Shown here: positions 50,061-59,039 of the stretch, in pieces
Numbering within the stretch: the stretch's first letter is position 1
Layout of the letters: each line of letters starts with the position of its first letter
Origin: Limimaricola soesokkakensis
Lineage (GTDB): Bacteria > Pseudomonadota > Alphaproteobacteria > Rhodobacterales > Rhodobacteraceae
Assembly (NCBI RefSeq): GCF_900172345.1
Contig: NZ_FWFY01000002.1
Coordinates: forward strand, 186,001 to 250,000
Length of the DNA stretch: 64,000 nucleotides
Reading direction: 5' to 3'
The notes under the pieces: generated by a model
Seen by the model: the letters and a program-made list of their open reading frames with translations, nothing else
Database searches by the model: none
What the model was told of the DNA's origin: nothing
Position numbers and translations under genes: made by a program

Positions 50061-50088
50061 AAAGGGCGGCCCGGCGGGCCGCCCTTTT
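50061..50088 (+). terminator. Strong terminator of leuCD
   Basis: AAAGGGCGGCCC at 50061-50072 pairs perfectly with GGGCCGCCCTTT at 50076-50087, loop GGC, with a further T after the stem. Being flanked by A and T tracts, it could work on both strands. Confidence 0.85.
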
Positions 50089-50417
50089 CGCATTGTGACG
50101 AGGGAGTGTTGCTCGTGCCGTAAGGTCACGCCTGCCCTACCCTGTCTGGTAGGACCTGCCCGAACAGCCACTATATACCCTCTCCAAAAGACATAAGTTG
50201 CTGATCGAAGGTCCCATTATCGGTCCATTCCAGTGCCGACTCCGTCGCAAAAGCGCCGCAGTTCAAGCGCTTCTTGAGAACTATGCGTTGCCGCCTGAAC
50301 TGGGAAAGGGCACAAATAGTGGCAGGATTGAGGCATGACGGCCCGCTTGGGCCGAAATTCGCCGGTAAAGAGCCGCGATATCAAAACGTGGCCGCCCGGC
50401 GCAGGAATGGGCAGACT
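50089..50417. other. 329-base gap after leuCD
   Basis: No convincing gene. GC content is lower than in neighbours, with a TATATA stretch near 50173 and two small hairpins: CCTACC/GGTAGG near 50136-50153 and CGGCCC/GGGCCG at 50339-50354. It probably holds the promoter of the downstream membrane-protein gene; a small RNA cannot be excluded. Confidence 0.4.
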
Positions 50418-51251
50418 ATGGTCGCGCGACTGACAGGTGGACTCCTGCGGGCGGTGCTGATGATGTTGCTGATCGCAACACCATCGATGCTGCTGCAGAC
50501 GGGCGGCTCCGGCACCCCGGAGATCGTGGCGCTGGTGGCGCTTGCCGCGGGGCTGTTCACCGCGGTCGAATACACCTCGCTGTCGCCGAGCCTGGTCGAA
50601 TTCCGCGACGCGCCGCCCTTCAACCGCATCCGTTTCGCCACGGCGGCGCTCTCGGTGTTCCTGCTGTCGCTGCTGGCGGGTCATGCCGACGACGCTTCCA
50701 CCTTCACGGCGCTGATCGCGGCGCTGACGACGCCGCTGGGCCATGCGCTAGACATGCCCTATTCGCCGGTGCGGCTGGTGATGCTGACCCTGCCAGAAGG
50801 CACCTCCGGCGCGCTGGCCGACCAGGTCCGGGTCGGCGCCGCGCTGAGCTACCTGCTGTCGCTGGCCTCGCTGCTGATCTTCGTGGCGCTGCTGCGCTTC
50901 CGGGGCTGGCCGATGCGCTCGGGCAATTTCAACGTCTGGATCAACCTGCCGACCTTCGATCCGACCTCGGGCCCGGACGTGATCTGGCGCCTGCGCCGCG
51001 ACGGGCAGGTCAACCTCGTGCTCGGCTTCCTGCTGCCCTTCATCGTGCCGGCCCTGTTCAACATCGGCGCGCCGATCTTCGGGCCGATCGACCTGTCGAA
51101 CCCGCATACGCTGATCTGGACCATGACCGGCTGGGCCTTTCTGCCCGCGAGCCTGCTGATGCGCGGCGTGGCGCTGCAGCGCGTCGCCGACATGATCGGC
51201 GCCCAGCGCGAGCGGGCCTCGGCCCGCGAAGCCGGGCTGATGCCCGCGTGA
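50418..51251 (+). CDS. Integral membrane protein of unknown function
   Basis: A 277-residue protein with about six hydrophobic segments: near residues 5-25, 30-45, 70-90, 130-150, 195-215 and 235-250. Loops contain RFRGWPMRSGNFNVWINLPTFDP, an unusual aromatic-polar region, and the C terminus is charged. I do not recognise a named family. The first 48 codons of the longer in-frame stretch are poor coding sequence, so the ATG at 50418 is used. The stop overlaps the next gene (GTGA), indicating a coupled pair with a predicted exported nuclease-fold protein. Confidence 0.7.
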   Translation: MVARLTGGLLRAVLMMLLIATPSMLLQTGGSGTPEIVALVALAAGLFTAVEYTSLSPSLVEFRDAPPFNRIRFATAALSVFLLSLLAGHADDASTFTALIAALTTPLGHALDMPYSPVRLVMLTLPEGTSGALADQVRVGAALSYLLSLASLLIFVALLRFRGWPMRSGNFNVWINLPTFDPTSGPDVIWRLRRDGQVNLVLGFLLPFIVPALFNIGAPIFGPIDLSNPHTLIWTMTGWAFLPASLLMRGVALQRVADMIGAQRERASAREAGLMPA

Positions 51252-52360
51252 GGCCGGGGGCGCGCCTCGGTCGCGCCCTTCTCGCCGTCCTGCTTGCCGC
51301 CCCTCTCGCGCCTCTGGCGCCTCCCCTCTCGGCCGAACCCCTGCGGCTTGCCACCTACGCCCCGGCGCTGAGCCGCGACGGCCCCGGACTGCTGCTGCGT
51401 GACATCCGTCGGGAAGAGGCGCAGGTCACGGCCGCTGCCCGCGTCATCGTCGATACCGCCCCCGACATACTGCTGCTCACCGGCTTTGATCGCGATGCCC
51501 GAAGCGTGGCGCTTGCCACCTTCGCGGCGCTGCTGCGCGAGGCGGGCGGACCGGATTACCCCTATCTCCTCGCCCCGCCCTCGAATGCCGGGCTGGTTTC
51601 CGGGCTGGATCTGGACGGCGATGGCCGCCGCAACCGGGCGCGCGATGCCCATGGCTACGGCCGCTTCACCGGCGACGGCGCGATGGCGCTGCTGTCGCGC
51701 TTTCCGGTCTCCCTCGTCCACGACTTCACCGGGTTGCTCTGGCGCGACCTGCCCGGCGCGACGCAGCCCAACCCGGGCGACGCCCCCTTCCCCTCGGCCG
51801 AGGCGCAGGCTGCCCGACGCCTGTCGAGCACGGGGCACTGGGTGGTGCGGGCCGAGACGCCGCAGGGGCCCCTCACCCTCATGGCCTTCGCCGCCACGCC
51901 GCCGGTCTTCGACGGGCCCGAGGATCTCAATGGGCTGCGCAATCGCGACGAGATCCGGCTCTGGCTGCGGTTTCTGGACGGCGATCTCGGCCCACCACCG
52001 GCGCCCCCCTTCGCGATCATCGGCCTCGCCAATCTCGACCCGGCCGATGGCGCGGGACTTCGTGCCGAGATGCGCGCGCTGCTCGCCGATCCGCGCCTCG
52101 TCGATCCCCAGCCCCGCAGCCCCGGCGGCCGCGCGAACGCCACGCCAGGCCAGGCGGGCGATCCGGCGCTCGACACTGCCGATTGGGAAGACCCACCGGA
52201 GGGGCCGGGCAACCTGCGGGTCGATTACGTTCTGCCCTCGCGCGCCGGGCTGCGCGTCACCGGCGCGGGCGTGGCCTGGCCCGCCACGGGCCCGCTGGCC
52301 GAAGCCGCGGCAGAGGCCTCGGCGCACCGGCTGGTCTGGGTCGACCTCGAACTGGAGTGA
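51248..52360 (+). CDS. Endonuclease/exonuclease/phosphatase-fold exported protein
   Basis: A 370-residue protein with a signal peptide (about 1-28) and the fold of the DNase I-like superfamily: LATYAPALSRDGPG, then DTAPDILLLTGFDRD, a calcium-like DLDGDGRRNRARD loop, and C-terminal NLRVDYVLPS with SAHRLVWVDLELE. In active enzymes the last motif is usually SDHxP; here it is SAHRLV, and the GDFN-type motif reads GLANLDP, so catalysis may be altered. It overlaps the preceding membrane protein and precedes leuB. Confidence 0.8.
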   Translation: MRPGARLGRALLAVLLAAPLAPLAPPLSAEPLRLATYAPALSRDGPGLLLRDIRREEAQVTAAARVIVDTAPDILLLTGFDRDARSVALATFAALLREAGGPDYPYLLAPPSNAGLVSGLDLDGDGRRNRARDAHGYGRFTGDGAMALLSRFPVSLVHDFTGLLWRDLPGATQPNPGDAPFPSAEAQAARRLSSTGHWVVRAETPQGPLTLMAFAATPPVFDGPEDLNGLRNRDEIRLWLRFLDGDLGPPPAPPFAIIGLANLDPADGAGLRAEMRALLADPRLVDPQPRSPGGRANATPGQAGDPALDTADWEDPPEGPGNLRVDYVLPSRAGLRVTGAGVAWPATGPLAEAAAEASAHRLVWVDLELE

Positions 52361-52384
52361 GCGCATCGGGCCGGCGGCGGGATC

Positions 52385-52406
52385 TGCGTATTTCAGGAAA
52401 GATGAA
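52385..52406 (+). repeat. TGCGTATTT-family repeat, decayed copy F
   Basis: Left arm TGCGTATTTCAGG then AAAGATGAA, 24 bases after the stop of the nuclease-fold gene. A CCCCTTT tract follows as in copy B, but the expected right arm has lost its sequence (it reads TGCCATTCTC and on). This is a half or degenerate member of the family. Confidence 0.55.
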
Positions 52407-52583
52407 CCATGGGATGCCTTCCCCTTTGCCATTCTCTGGCGTCCTATGTCGTTCGATCTCGGCCCAGCGCCTCATCCATAGGTCGGGGCGCGCAGCATCG
52501 GAGGTCGGGGCGCGAACTTGACCCTGCGGCGACCACAGGCTACCGCATCGCCATTCCATTCGTTTCAATCCGGAGCCCGCAAC

Positions 52584-53690
52584 GTGTCCAATCCTTCCCT
52601 TCTGATCCTCGCCGGCGACGGCATCGGTCCCGAAGTCATGAACGAGGTGAAGAAGATCATCGGCTGGTACGGCGAGAAGCGCGACCTCGCCTTCGACGTC
52701 GAAGAGGATCTCGTCGGCGGCGCCGCCTATGACGCGCATGGCACGCCGCTGACCGACGCGACGATGGAACGCGCGCAGAACGCCGACGCTGTGCTGCTCG
52801 GTGCCGTGGGCGGACCGAAATACGACACGCTCGACTTCTCGGTGAAGCCCGAGCGCGGCCTGCTGCGCCTGCGCAAGGAAATGGACCTGTTCTCGAACCT
52901 GCGCCCGGCGCAGTGCTTCGACGCGCTGGCCGATTTCTCCTCGCTCAAGCGCGACGTGGTCGCCGGGCTCGACATCATGATCGTGCGCGAATTGACCTCG
53001 GGCGTCTATTTCGGCGAGCCGCGCGGCATCCACAAGGAAGGCAACGAGCGCGTCGGCATCAACACCCAGCGCTACACCGAGAGCGAAATCGCCCGCGTCG
53101 CGCGCTCCGCCTTCGAGCTGGCCCGCCGCCGGAACAACAAGGTCTGCTCGATGGAGAAGGCCAACGTCATGGAATCGGGCGTGCTCTGGCGCCAAGTGGT
53201 GACCGAGATCCACGAGGCCGAGTACCCGGACGTGGAGCTGAGCCACATGTATGCCGATGCCGGCGCCATGCAGCTCTGCCGCTGGCCCAAGCAGTTCGAC
53301 GTGATCGTCACCGACAACCTGTTCGGCGACCTCCTTTCGGACGCTGCCGCGATGCTCACCGGCTCGCTCGGCATGCTGCCGTCCGCGAGCTTGGGCGCGC
53401 CGATGGCCAATGGCCGCCCCAAGGCGCTCTACGAGCCAGTGCACGGCTCGGCCCCCGACATCGCCGGCCAAGGCAAGGCCAACCCGATCGCCTGCATCCT
53501 GTCGTTCGCCATGGCGCTGCGCTACAGCTTCGACAATGGCGACGAGGCGACCCGCCTCGAGCAGGCCGTCGAGAGGGTGCTGGCCGATGGCAAGCGCACC
53601 GCCGACCTGCTCGGCCCCGAGGGCGGCACACCGATCTCCACCGCCGAGATGGGCGACGCGATCATCGCCGCGCTCGACGCCTCGATCTGA
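52584..53690 (+). CDS. leuB: 3-isopropylmalate dehydrogenase
   Basis: Oxidative decarboxylation of 3-isopropylmalate with NAD in leucine synthesis. The 368-residue enzyme shows [18 protein letters not shown], the [11 protein letters not shown] segment, [14 protein letters not shown], and the metal-binding [15 protein letters not shown]. The GTG start at 52584 follows a GGAG ribosome site. A hairpin with a GAAA loop follows the stop. Confidence 0.96.
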   Translation: MSNPSLLILAGDGIGPEVMNEVKKIIGWYGEKRDLAFDVEEDLVGGAAYDAHGTPLTDATMERAQNADAVLLGAVGGPKYDTLDFSVKPERGLLRLRKEMDLFSNLRPAQCFDALADFSSLKRDVVAGLDIMIVRELTSGVYFGEPRGIHKEGNERVGINTQRYTESEIARVARSAFELARRRNNKVCSMEKANVMESGVLWRQVVTEIHEAEYPDVELSHMYADAGAMQLCRWPKQFDVIVTDNLFGDLLSDAAAMLTGSLGMLPSASLGAPMANGRPKALYEPVHGSAPDIAGQGKANPIACILSFAMALRYSFDNGDEATRLEQAVERVLADGKRTADLLGPEGGTPISTAEMGDAIIAALDASI

Positions 53691-53698
53691 CACTGGAC

Positions 53699-53724
53699 AT
53701 GCGGGCGGGGAAACCTGCCCGCAT
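53699..53724 (+). terminator. Hairpin after leuB with GAAA loop
   Basis: ATGCGGGCGGG at 53699-53709 pairs with CCTGCCCGCAT at 53714-53724 (one G-U) around a GAAA tetraloop. No uracil run follows, so termination may be partial. Confidence 0.55.
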
Positions 53725-53804
53725 CCACCCTCCCCGGCTTGCATCGCGCGCGGGGCTCGGACAATGGTGGCGCTATCATCGCCATTTCGACCGGGAGAAC
53801 GCGC

Positions 53805-54770
53805 ATGGGTGACAATGCGAGAGGCGCGCTGCTGGCGCTTGTGTCCTTCGGCGTCTTCGCCACGCACGACGTGGTCATCAAGGTGCTGGGCAGCGGCTAC
53901 TCGCCGGTGCAGCTGATCTTCTTCTCGGTAACGCTCGCTTTCCCGTTGGCGCTGGTGATGATCATCGGCGATCCCGAACCCGGCACCCTGCGTCCGCGCC
54001 ACCCCTGGTGGGTCGCGCTGCGGACCGCCGCCGGCTTCCTGACCGCGACATCGGCCTTCTACGCCTTCTCGCAACTGCCATTGGCGCAGGTCTACGCGCT
54101 GATCTTCGCGACGCCGCTGCTGATCACCGTGCTGGCCATCCCCGTGCTGGGTGAAACCGTCGGCATCCACCGCTGGGCGGCGGTCCTGGTGGGTCTCGCG
54201 GGGGTGCTGGTGGTGCTCAGGCCCGGCCAAACCGAGCTTTCGCTGGGCCATCTCGCGGCGCTCGGCGTGGCGATCGGCGGCTCCACCGCGTCGATCGTGG
54301 TGCGCAAGATCGGCCATGACGAACGCCCCGTCGTGCTGCTGCTCTACCCGATGATCGCCAATTTCGTGCTGATGGGCGCGGCTCTGGCCTTCGTCTACAA
54401 GCCGATGCCGATCTCGGATTTCGGGCTGATGGCGCTGATCGCGGTGCTGGGCTGGATCGGCGGACGGATCATGGTCGCGGCCTATTCCACCGGCGAGGCG
54501 GTCGTGGTCGCGCCGATGCAGTACAGCCAGATCATCTGGGCCACTGCCTATGGCGCGCTGTTCTTCGACGAGCTGCCCGACGGGGCGACCATCCTCGGCA
54601 CCGGAATCATCATCGCCTCAGGCATCTACATCGTGCTGCGCGAGGGCCGCGGCGGCAGGTCGGCGCACCGTCCCGTCTCGCAGACGCGGCTGCGCTGGGA
54701 GACCGGCAGCGCGCCGCGCGCCAGCGTGCTCAAACGGTTCCTGCGGCCCGGACGGTTCCGCCAGGAATGA
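53805..54770 (+). CDS. EamA/DMT family transporter
   Basis: A 321-residue membrane protein with ten hydrophobic segments in two EamA repeats. Repeat features include ALLALVSFGVFATHDVVIKVLG at the start, FYAFSQLPLAQVYALIFATPLL and the second-half APMQYSQIIWATAYGALFFDELPD. The C-terminal 45 residues are a basic cytoplasmic tail. DMT proteins move varied metabolites; the substrate here is unknown. ATG at 53805 with a CGGGAGA ribosome site. Confidence 0.85.
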   Translation: MGDNARGALLALVSFGVFATHDVVIKVLGSGYSPVQLIFFSVTLAFPLALVMIIGDPEPGTLRPRHPWWVALRTAAGFLTATSAFYAFSQLPLAQVYALIFATPLLITVLAIPVLGETVGIHRWAAVLVGLAGVLVVLRPGQTELSLGHLAALGVAIGGSTASIVVRKIGHDERPVVLLLYPMIANFVLMGAALAFVYKPMPISDFGLMALIAVLGWIGGRIMVAAYSTGEAVVVAPMQYSQIIWATAYGALFFDELPDGATILGTGIIIASGIYIVLREGRGGRSAHRPVSQTRLRWETGSAPRASVLKRFLRPGRFRQE

Positions 54771-54823
54771 TCGCCGCCCCCTCTTGCAAAGCCGCAAACA
54801 AGGCGTTAGGTCGGCGCCACGGT

Positions 54824-54900
54824 CGGAGTGTAGCGCAGCCTGGTAGCGCACCTGCTTCGGGAGCAGGGGGTCGGAGGTTCGAATCCTCTCACTCCGACCA
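54824..54900 (+). tRNA. tRNA-Pro (CGG anticodon)
   Basis: A 77-base cloverleaf: acceptor stem CGGAGTG with CACTCCG, D arm with AGCCTGGTA loop, anticodon stem CCTGC/GCAGG around loop TTCGGGA (anticodon CGG at 54858-54860), T arm with TTCGAAT loop, and an encoded CCA end. It reads CCG proline codons, which are abundant in this GC-rich DNA. Confidence 0.96.
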
Positions 54901-54998
54901 GTTTTTCCCAACATGACAGCCTCGATGCGCAGCCGGGCGCTTTCCCTTCCGTCGCGAAACGTGTAGGGACCGCTCGAACTTTCAGGAGGCTCCAGAAC

Positions 54999-56021
54999 AT
55001 GGGCTACAAGGTCGTCGTCGTCGGCGCCACGGGCAACGTGGGTCGCGAAATGCTCAACATCCTGGACGAGCGCGCGTTTCCGATCGAGGAAATCGCCGTT
55101 CTCGCCAGCCGCCGCTCGCTCGGCACCGAGGTGAGCTTCGGCGACCGAACTTTGAAAACCCAGGACCTCGCCGCCTTCGACTTCACCGGCTGGGACATCG
55201 CGCTCTTTGCCGTGGGCTCCGAGGCCACCAAGGAATACGCCCCTAAGGCCGCCTCGCAGGGCTGCGTGGTGATCGACAACTCCTCGCTCTACCGGATGGA
55301 CCCCGACGTCCCGCTGGTGGTGCCCGAGGTCAACGCCGACGCCGTGCTGGGCTACACCAAGAAGAACATCATCGCGAACCCGAACTGCTCGACCGCGCAG
55401 ATGGTCGTGGCGCTCAAGCCGCTGCATGACCGCGCCAAGATCAAGCGGGTCGTCGTCTCGACCTACCAGTCGGTCTCCGGCACCGGCAAGGACGCGATCG
55501 ACGAGCTGTGGAACCAGACCAAGGGCATGTACGTGCCCGGCCAGGAGGTTGCGCCTTCGGTCTATCCGCGCCAGATCGCCTTCAACGTGATCCCGCATAT
55601 CGACGTCTTCATGGAAGACGGCGGGACGAAGGAAGAGTGGAAGATGATGGTCGAGACCAAGAAGATCCTCGACCCCTCGATCAAGCTCACCGCCACCTGC
55701 GTGCGCGTGCCGGTCTTCGTCGGCCACTCCGAGGCGATCAACATCGAGTTCGAGGAATTCCTCGACGAGGACGAGGCCCGCGACATCCTGCGCGAGGCCC
55801 CGGGCGTCATGGTGATCGACAAGCGCGAGCCCGGTGGCTACGTGACCCCGGTCGAATGCGTGGGCGACTTCGCCACCTTCATCAGCCGGATTCGCCAGGA
55901 CTCGACCATCGAGAACGGCCTGAACCTGTGGTGTGTCTCCGACAACCTGCGCAAGGGCGCGGCGCTCAACGCGGTGCAGATCGCCGAAGTGCTGGGCCAG
56001 AAGGCCCTGAAGAAGGGCTGA
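54999..56021 (+). CDS. asd: Aspartate-semialdehyde dehydrogenase
   Basis: Second step of the aspartate pathway to lysine, threonine and methionine. The 340-residue enzyme has the Rossmann motif VVVVGATGNVGREML, the catalytic cysteine Cys130 in NPNCSTAQM, and ERR-like substrate segments in the HIDVFMEDGG region. Catalytic histidine is in the VGHSEAINIEF segment. AGGAGG ribosome site before the ATG. An 11-bp terminator ends the transcript. Confidence 0.97.
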   Translation: MGYKVVVVGATGNVGREMLNILDERAFPIEEIAVLASRRSLGTEVSFGDRTLKTQDLAAFDFTGWDIALFAVGSEATKEYAPKAASQGCVVIDNSSLYRMDPDVPLVVPEVNADAVLGYTKKNIIANPNCSTAQMVVALKPLHDRAKIKRVVVSTYQSVSGTGKDAIDELWNQTKGMYVPGQEVAPSVYPRQIAFNVIPHIDVFMEDGGTKEEWKMMVETKKILDPSIKLTATCVRVPVFVGHSEAINIEFEEFLDEDEARDILREAPGVMVIDKREPGGYVTPVECVGDFATFISRIRQDSTIENGLNLWCVSDNLRKGAALNAVQIAEVLGQKALKKG

Positions 56022-56029
56022 GACGTCCC

Positions 56030-56059
56030 GAGGGGCGGCCCTCCCGGCCGCCCCTCTTT
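56030..56059 (+). terminator. Terminator of asd
   Basis: GAGGGGCGGCC at 56030-56040 pairs perfectly with GGCCGCCCCTC at 56046-56056, followed by TTT. A classic intrinsic terminator. Confidence 0.85.
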
Positions 56060-56074
56060 CGCTGCGGGACCGGC

Positions 56075-56335
56075 TCAGCGTTCCGCCGGATGCGGCAGTT
56101 TCTCGAAGGTGACGAGACCCGAATAGGAATGCAGAACCGCGATCCGCTCCTGCCCTTCGGAATCGCGGACCAGCATCCGTTCCTGCCCCTCCGACTGTCC
56201 CAGATGATCCGTTATCGTCCAGCCGAGGCTCGCGAAGTCCTGAATGCGCTGCGGCACCCGCGCCGCCTGCGCGCTGGCGATCGAGCCCGCGACCAGCAGG
56301 CCGATCACGGTGGTGATGCGAATGGTCGATGTCAT
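56075..56335 (-). CDS. Small exported protein, possibly PepSY-like (paralogue 1)
   Basis: An 86-residue protein with a signal peptide (about 1-24, ending AQAA). The mature part has a LGWTITDHLGQSEGQERMLVRDSEGQERIAVLH segment, a short helix then two strands that resemble a single PepSY-type domain. Its neighbour upstream has the same layout (strand, turn, Asp-rich, strand), so they look like distant paralogues. Function unknown; both are on the minus strand 29 bases apart. ATG 56335 is favoured by the signal peptide. Confidence 0.6.
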   Translation of the reverse strand: MTSTIRITTVIGLLVAGSIASAQAARVPQRIQDFASLGWTITDHLGQSEGQERMLVRDSEGQERIAVLHSYSGLVTFEKLPHPAER

Positions 56336-56364
56336 GATAATCCCCTCCCTCGTGCCGTGATCGA

Positions 56365-56640
56365 TCAATGGTCGAGCAGCCTGACGTAATCCCAGGTCTC
56401 GATGCTTCCATTGCGCGGATGAATGGTCATGGACACCTCGCTGCCCGTGGCGTCGAAGGCGACGATCCGGCGCGCCTCTGCATCGACGAGCCGGGCGTCA
56501 CGATAGCCATTCTCCGTGAGCTTGGAGATCACCCCGTCGAAATAGGTCGGAATTTGCTGAGCCGCCATTTGGCCCATGGATAGAGATGGAATTGTCAGAG
56601 CGGCACAAAACAGACCGCTCGCCAGAAGCAACGTTTTCAT
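56365..56640 (-). CDS. Small exported protein, possibly PepSY-like (paralogue 2)
   Basis: A 91-residue protein with a clear signal peptide (MKTLLLASGLFCAALTIPSLS). The mature part has a helix (FDGVISKLTENGYRD) and strands RLVDAEARRIVAFDATGSEVSMTI then RNGSIETWDYVRL, the pattern of PepSY-like domains that often sit in the periplasm. It is probably co-expressed with the downstream paralogue. The ATG has a GGAAACG upstream. Confidence in coding is fair; function is unknown. Confidence 0.65.
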   Translation of the reverse strand: MKTLLLASGLFCAALTIPSLSMGQMAAQQIPTYFDGVISKLTENGYRDARLVDAEARRIVAFDATGSEVSMTIHPRNGSIETWDYVRLLDH

Positions 56641-57028
56641 GGCGTTTCCAATCGTTAATTAAAGGACGACTTCCCCGTTCCGATACGCGACCGGGGGAAA
56701 GCCATCTAACGGTGAGTGATCCGAGGACAGCGCAGCTTCAAAGCGACCTACGCCGCGTCATCGGTAGGCTCAAACTACTATTTTTTGGCGAATTTCGCAA
56801 CAATGCGACCATTCGAGGCTGAATTGTTGTAACATTGTTATGACCCAGTAGTGGATCGCTGCACTCTAAGTTTCTGTCAGCAGGTTGGTTTTCGCGGGGC
56901 GATTGCAATGTCATTCACCAGCGAATGCCGTGAAATGACCCCGGGAAACTCAACCACAGGGGAATTCTGGTTCCTGACCGAAATAACCGCGAGTTGCAGT
57001 TTGGTGAATTCGCGATTCGCCCGAGCGC
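56641..57028. other. 388-base AT-richer gap
   Basis: No convincing gene. Base composition drops clearly below the local GC level, with AT-rich stretches near 56653-56664 (TTAATTAAAGG) and 56770-56845. It must hold the promoter of the exported pair on the minus strand and the end of the receiver gene. Reading frames here are short and lack the codon pattern of the neighbours. The composition shift may mark a junction of older insertion or deletion. Confidence 0.4.
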
Positions 57029-57427
57029 TCAACCGGTCACAAGCGCCGCGACCAAGGCGCGCCGGATCACCGCGAGGTCGCAGGGCTTTTCCAGTACCGG
57101 CGCGCCGATATTGGTGATCGTCTCGCCGAGGCGCTGCACATCGCCCGAATGCAGCACGAAGGGTACGCCCCGCGCCCGCAACCTCTCGACGATCGGAAGG
57201 CAGGTCTCCGAATGCCCGAGCGAGACGTCGAGCAGGGCCACGTCAATCGGCTGTTCCACCCGCTCGAGCCCCTGTCGCAGGTTGCGGCCATAGACCACCC
57301 GCGCGCCCGCCTCTTCGAGGCTCTCGTTGATGTCCATCGCGATCAGCACCTCGTCCTCGACCACGAGGATGGTCTTGCCCGAAAGGCTGGCGCGGCCGGC
57401 ATCGGTCGAGCGGTCCATCATGTTCAT
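57029..57427 (-). CDS. Single-domain response regulator
   Basis: A 132-residue protein consisting of one receiver domain: TILVVEDEVLIAMDINESL with the acidic pocket, the phospho-acceptor Asp in VALLDVSLG, the conserved threonine-like position in FVLHSGD, and Lys in VLEKPC. There is no output domain. It lies 7 bases after the LOV histidine kinase, so it is its probable partner. Its sequence closely resembles the receiver at the end of the bacteriophytochrome, which suggests both kinases could feed one phosphorelay. Confidence 0.92.
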   Translation of the reverse strand: MNMMDRSTDAGRASLSGKTILVVEDEVLIAMDINESLEEAGARVVYGRNLRQGLERVEQPIDVALLDVSLGHSETCLPIVERLRARGVPFVLHSGDVQRLGETITNIGAPVLEKPCDLAVIRRALVAALVTG

Positions 57428-57434
57428 TACGGCC

Positions 57435-58520
57435 TCAGATACTGGTCGGGAATTGGATGTCGACGTGCAGCCCCTCGGCGCGCCAGTCGTAGCGGATCTC
57501 GCCCTCGCCCATGGCGAGCATTCGACCGATGATCGTCATGCCGACACCGTGGCGCTCCGGCCCGGGGCCCGGATCGGCACCGCCGGTTTCGGTCCAGAGC
57601 AGCCGCAGCCGCCCGTCCCCCTCGGAGCCGTCAATCACCTGCCACTCCAGCGACACGTGTCCCTCCTGCGCGGCGAAGGCGCCGTGCTTGACCGCGTTGA
57701 TCGCCAGTTCGTGCAGCGTCAGCGCCAGCACCGAGACCACGTTGCTGTCGAGCGGCACCTTGCCCCCGGTCAGCGTCAGGCTGTCCCGCCCCTGCGGCGC
57801 ATAGGGGGTCAGGAGATCCTCGAACAGCTTGCGCGGGTCGGTCGGCCCTTCGGTGAAGGAGACCTCGAGCATCGCCTCGTGCGCGCGGCCCAGCGACCTG
57901 ATCCGCGCGTTGATCTTCTCGGCCAGCCCCTCGGCCCCGTCGAGCTTGCCGGTCATGGTGACGATCGAGGAGATCACCGCGAACATGTTCTTCATGCGGT
58001 GGCTGATCTCGCGCTCCATCATCCGCGCGTGCTTCTCGTCGGCCCGCGCCGCATGGACGTCGGTCACGTCCCATTGCGAGCCGAAGAGATAGCGGACCGA
58101 GCCGTCCTCGTTGTAGATCGGCCCCAGATGCAGCGCGTTCCAGAAGGTGCTGCCGTCCTTGCGGTAGTTCAGCAGCTCCACCACAACCACGTCCTCGGAG
58201 GCGATCGCCTCGCGCAGCTTGCGCACCTGCGCCGGGTCGGTCCCGGGGCCCTGCAGGAACCGGCAGTTGCGGCCGACGATCTCGTCTTCCTCATAGCCGG
58301 TCAGTTCGCGGAAGGCGCGGTTGACGAAGACGATCGGCTGATCTTCCTGGTTGGGATCGGCAAGGCAGATCGCCATGCGAGTCTGCGCCATCGCCTGCTC
58401 GAACAGCACCCCGGATTCGGAGTGGATCTGCATACGCTGCGCCTGATCCCGGGCCCGATCGAAGTCGTTCCCGCGCTCGGTTTCCCGATCACTTGCCGTC
58501 CGATGCGCCTGATCGCTCAT
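57435..58520 (-). CDS. LOV-domain HWE histidine kinase (blue-light sensor)
   Basis: A 361-residue cytoplasmic kinase. The LOV domain (about 40-155) contains GRNCRFLQG with Cys86, the residue that forms the light-driven flavin adduct. The kinase is of the HWE/HisKA_2 type: phospho-acceptor His174 in SHRMKN, Asn275 in HELAINAVKHG, and W-x-E at 309-311 (LLWTETGG). The fold has no membrane segment. It is the first gene of a pair with a single receiver. Related LOV-HWE kinases control the general stress response in other Alphaproteobacteria. Confidence 0.95.
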   Translation of the reverse strand: MSDQAHRTASDRETERGNDFDRARDQAQRMQIHSESGVLFEQAMAQTRMAICLADPNQEDQPIVFVNRAFRELTGYEEDEIVGRNCRFLQGPGTDPAQVRKLREAIASEDVVVVELLNYRKDGSTFWNALHLGPIYNEDGSVRYLFGSQWDVTDVHAARADEKHARMMEREISHRMKNMFAVISSIVTMTGKLDGAEGLAEKINARIRSLGRAHEAMLEVSFTEGPTDPRKLFEDLLTPYAPQGRDSLTLTGGKVPLDSNVVSVLALTLHELAINAVKHGAFAAQEGHVSLEWQVIDGSEGDGRLRLLWTETGGADPGPGPERHGVGMTIIGRMLAMGEGEIRYDWRAEGLHVDIQFPTSI

Positions 58521-59039
58521 CTCTCACCCATCCGTCTCGGTCGCATACGCCATGGTCATTCGCTGAGATCGGAAATTAGTTCGCTTGAAGGGCCGATCCA
58601 GAGCCATGGCCCCGAACCTTGCGGAACCGGCCCCGGCTCACATGGCACAAACCGGCAGCAAAGCCCGCATTGACCAAACGAGGTCGCCGATCAATGAAGC
58701 GTTCGAATTGAGGGCGATGGCACCTTCGGCCTTGGGAGAGACATTCGGCTTAGACGCGTGATGCTTTCCGCGACCGTGGTCTAGAGCATTCCCGCATCCC
58801 CACCCGGCGCGAAAGCCTACTTCAGGGAAGACCTGGGTGCTTCAACTGGAGCATGGCTCGGGCTTGAAGGCGCGAGGCATCCATTATCCCGCCCCCAAGC
58901 CGTATATGATCCAAGGCCCCTTACTCGTGCCAGCATGGACGAAGTGGCAGGCTTCCAACTTCGATCATTCGGCGCTGCCTGCCTTCGCTCCGCTTCCAGA
59001 TTTCGGGCCGCGGTGAAGGGCTTGGTGGGACGCCTCCAA
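58521..59039. other. 519-base gap between LOV kinase and DUF421 genes
   Basis: No convincing gene on either strand; short frames lack the codon bias of neighbours. It should contain the promoter of the LOV kinase pair near its 58521 end. No exact EcfG-type site was found for that promoter. GC content is a little lower than average. Confidence 0.4.

Noticed and set aside
56851-57117. 88-codon plus-strand frame in the AT-rich gap
   Set aside because: Overlaps the receiver gene antisense and has no protein-like composition.
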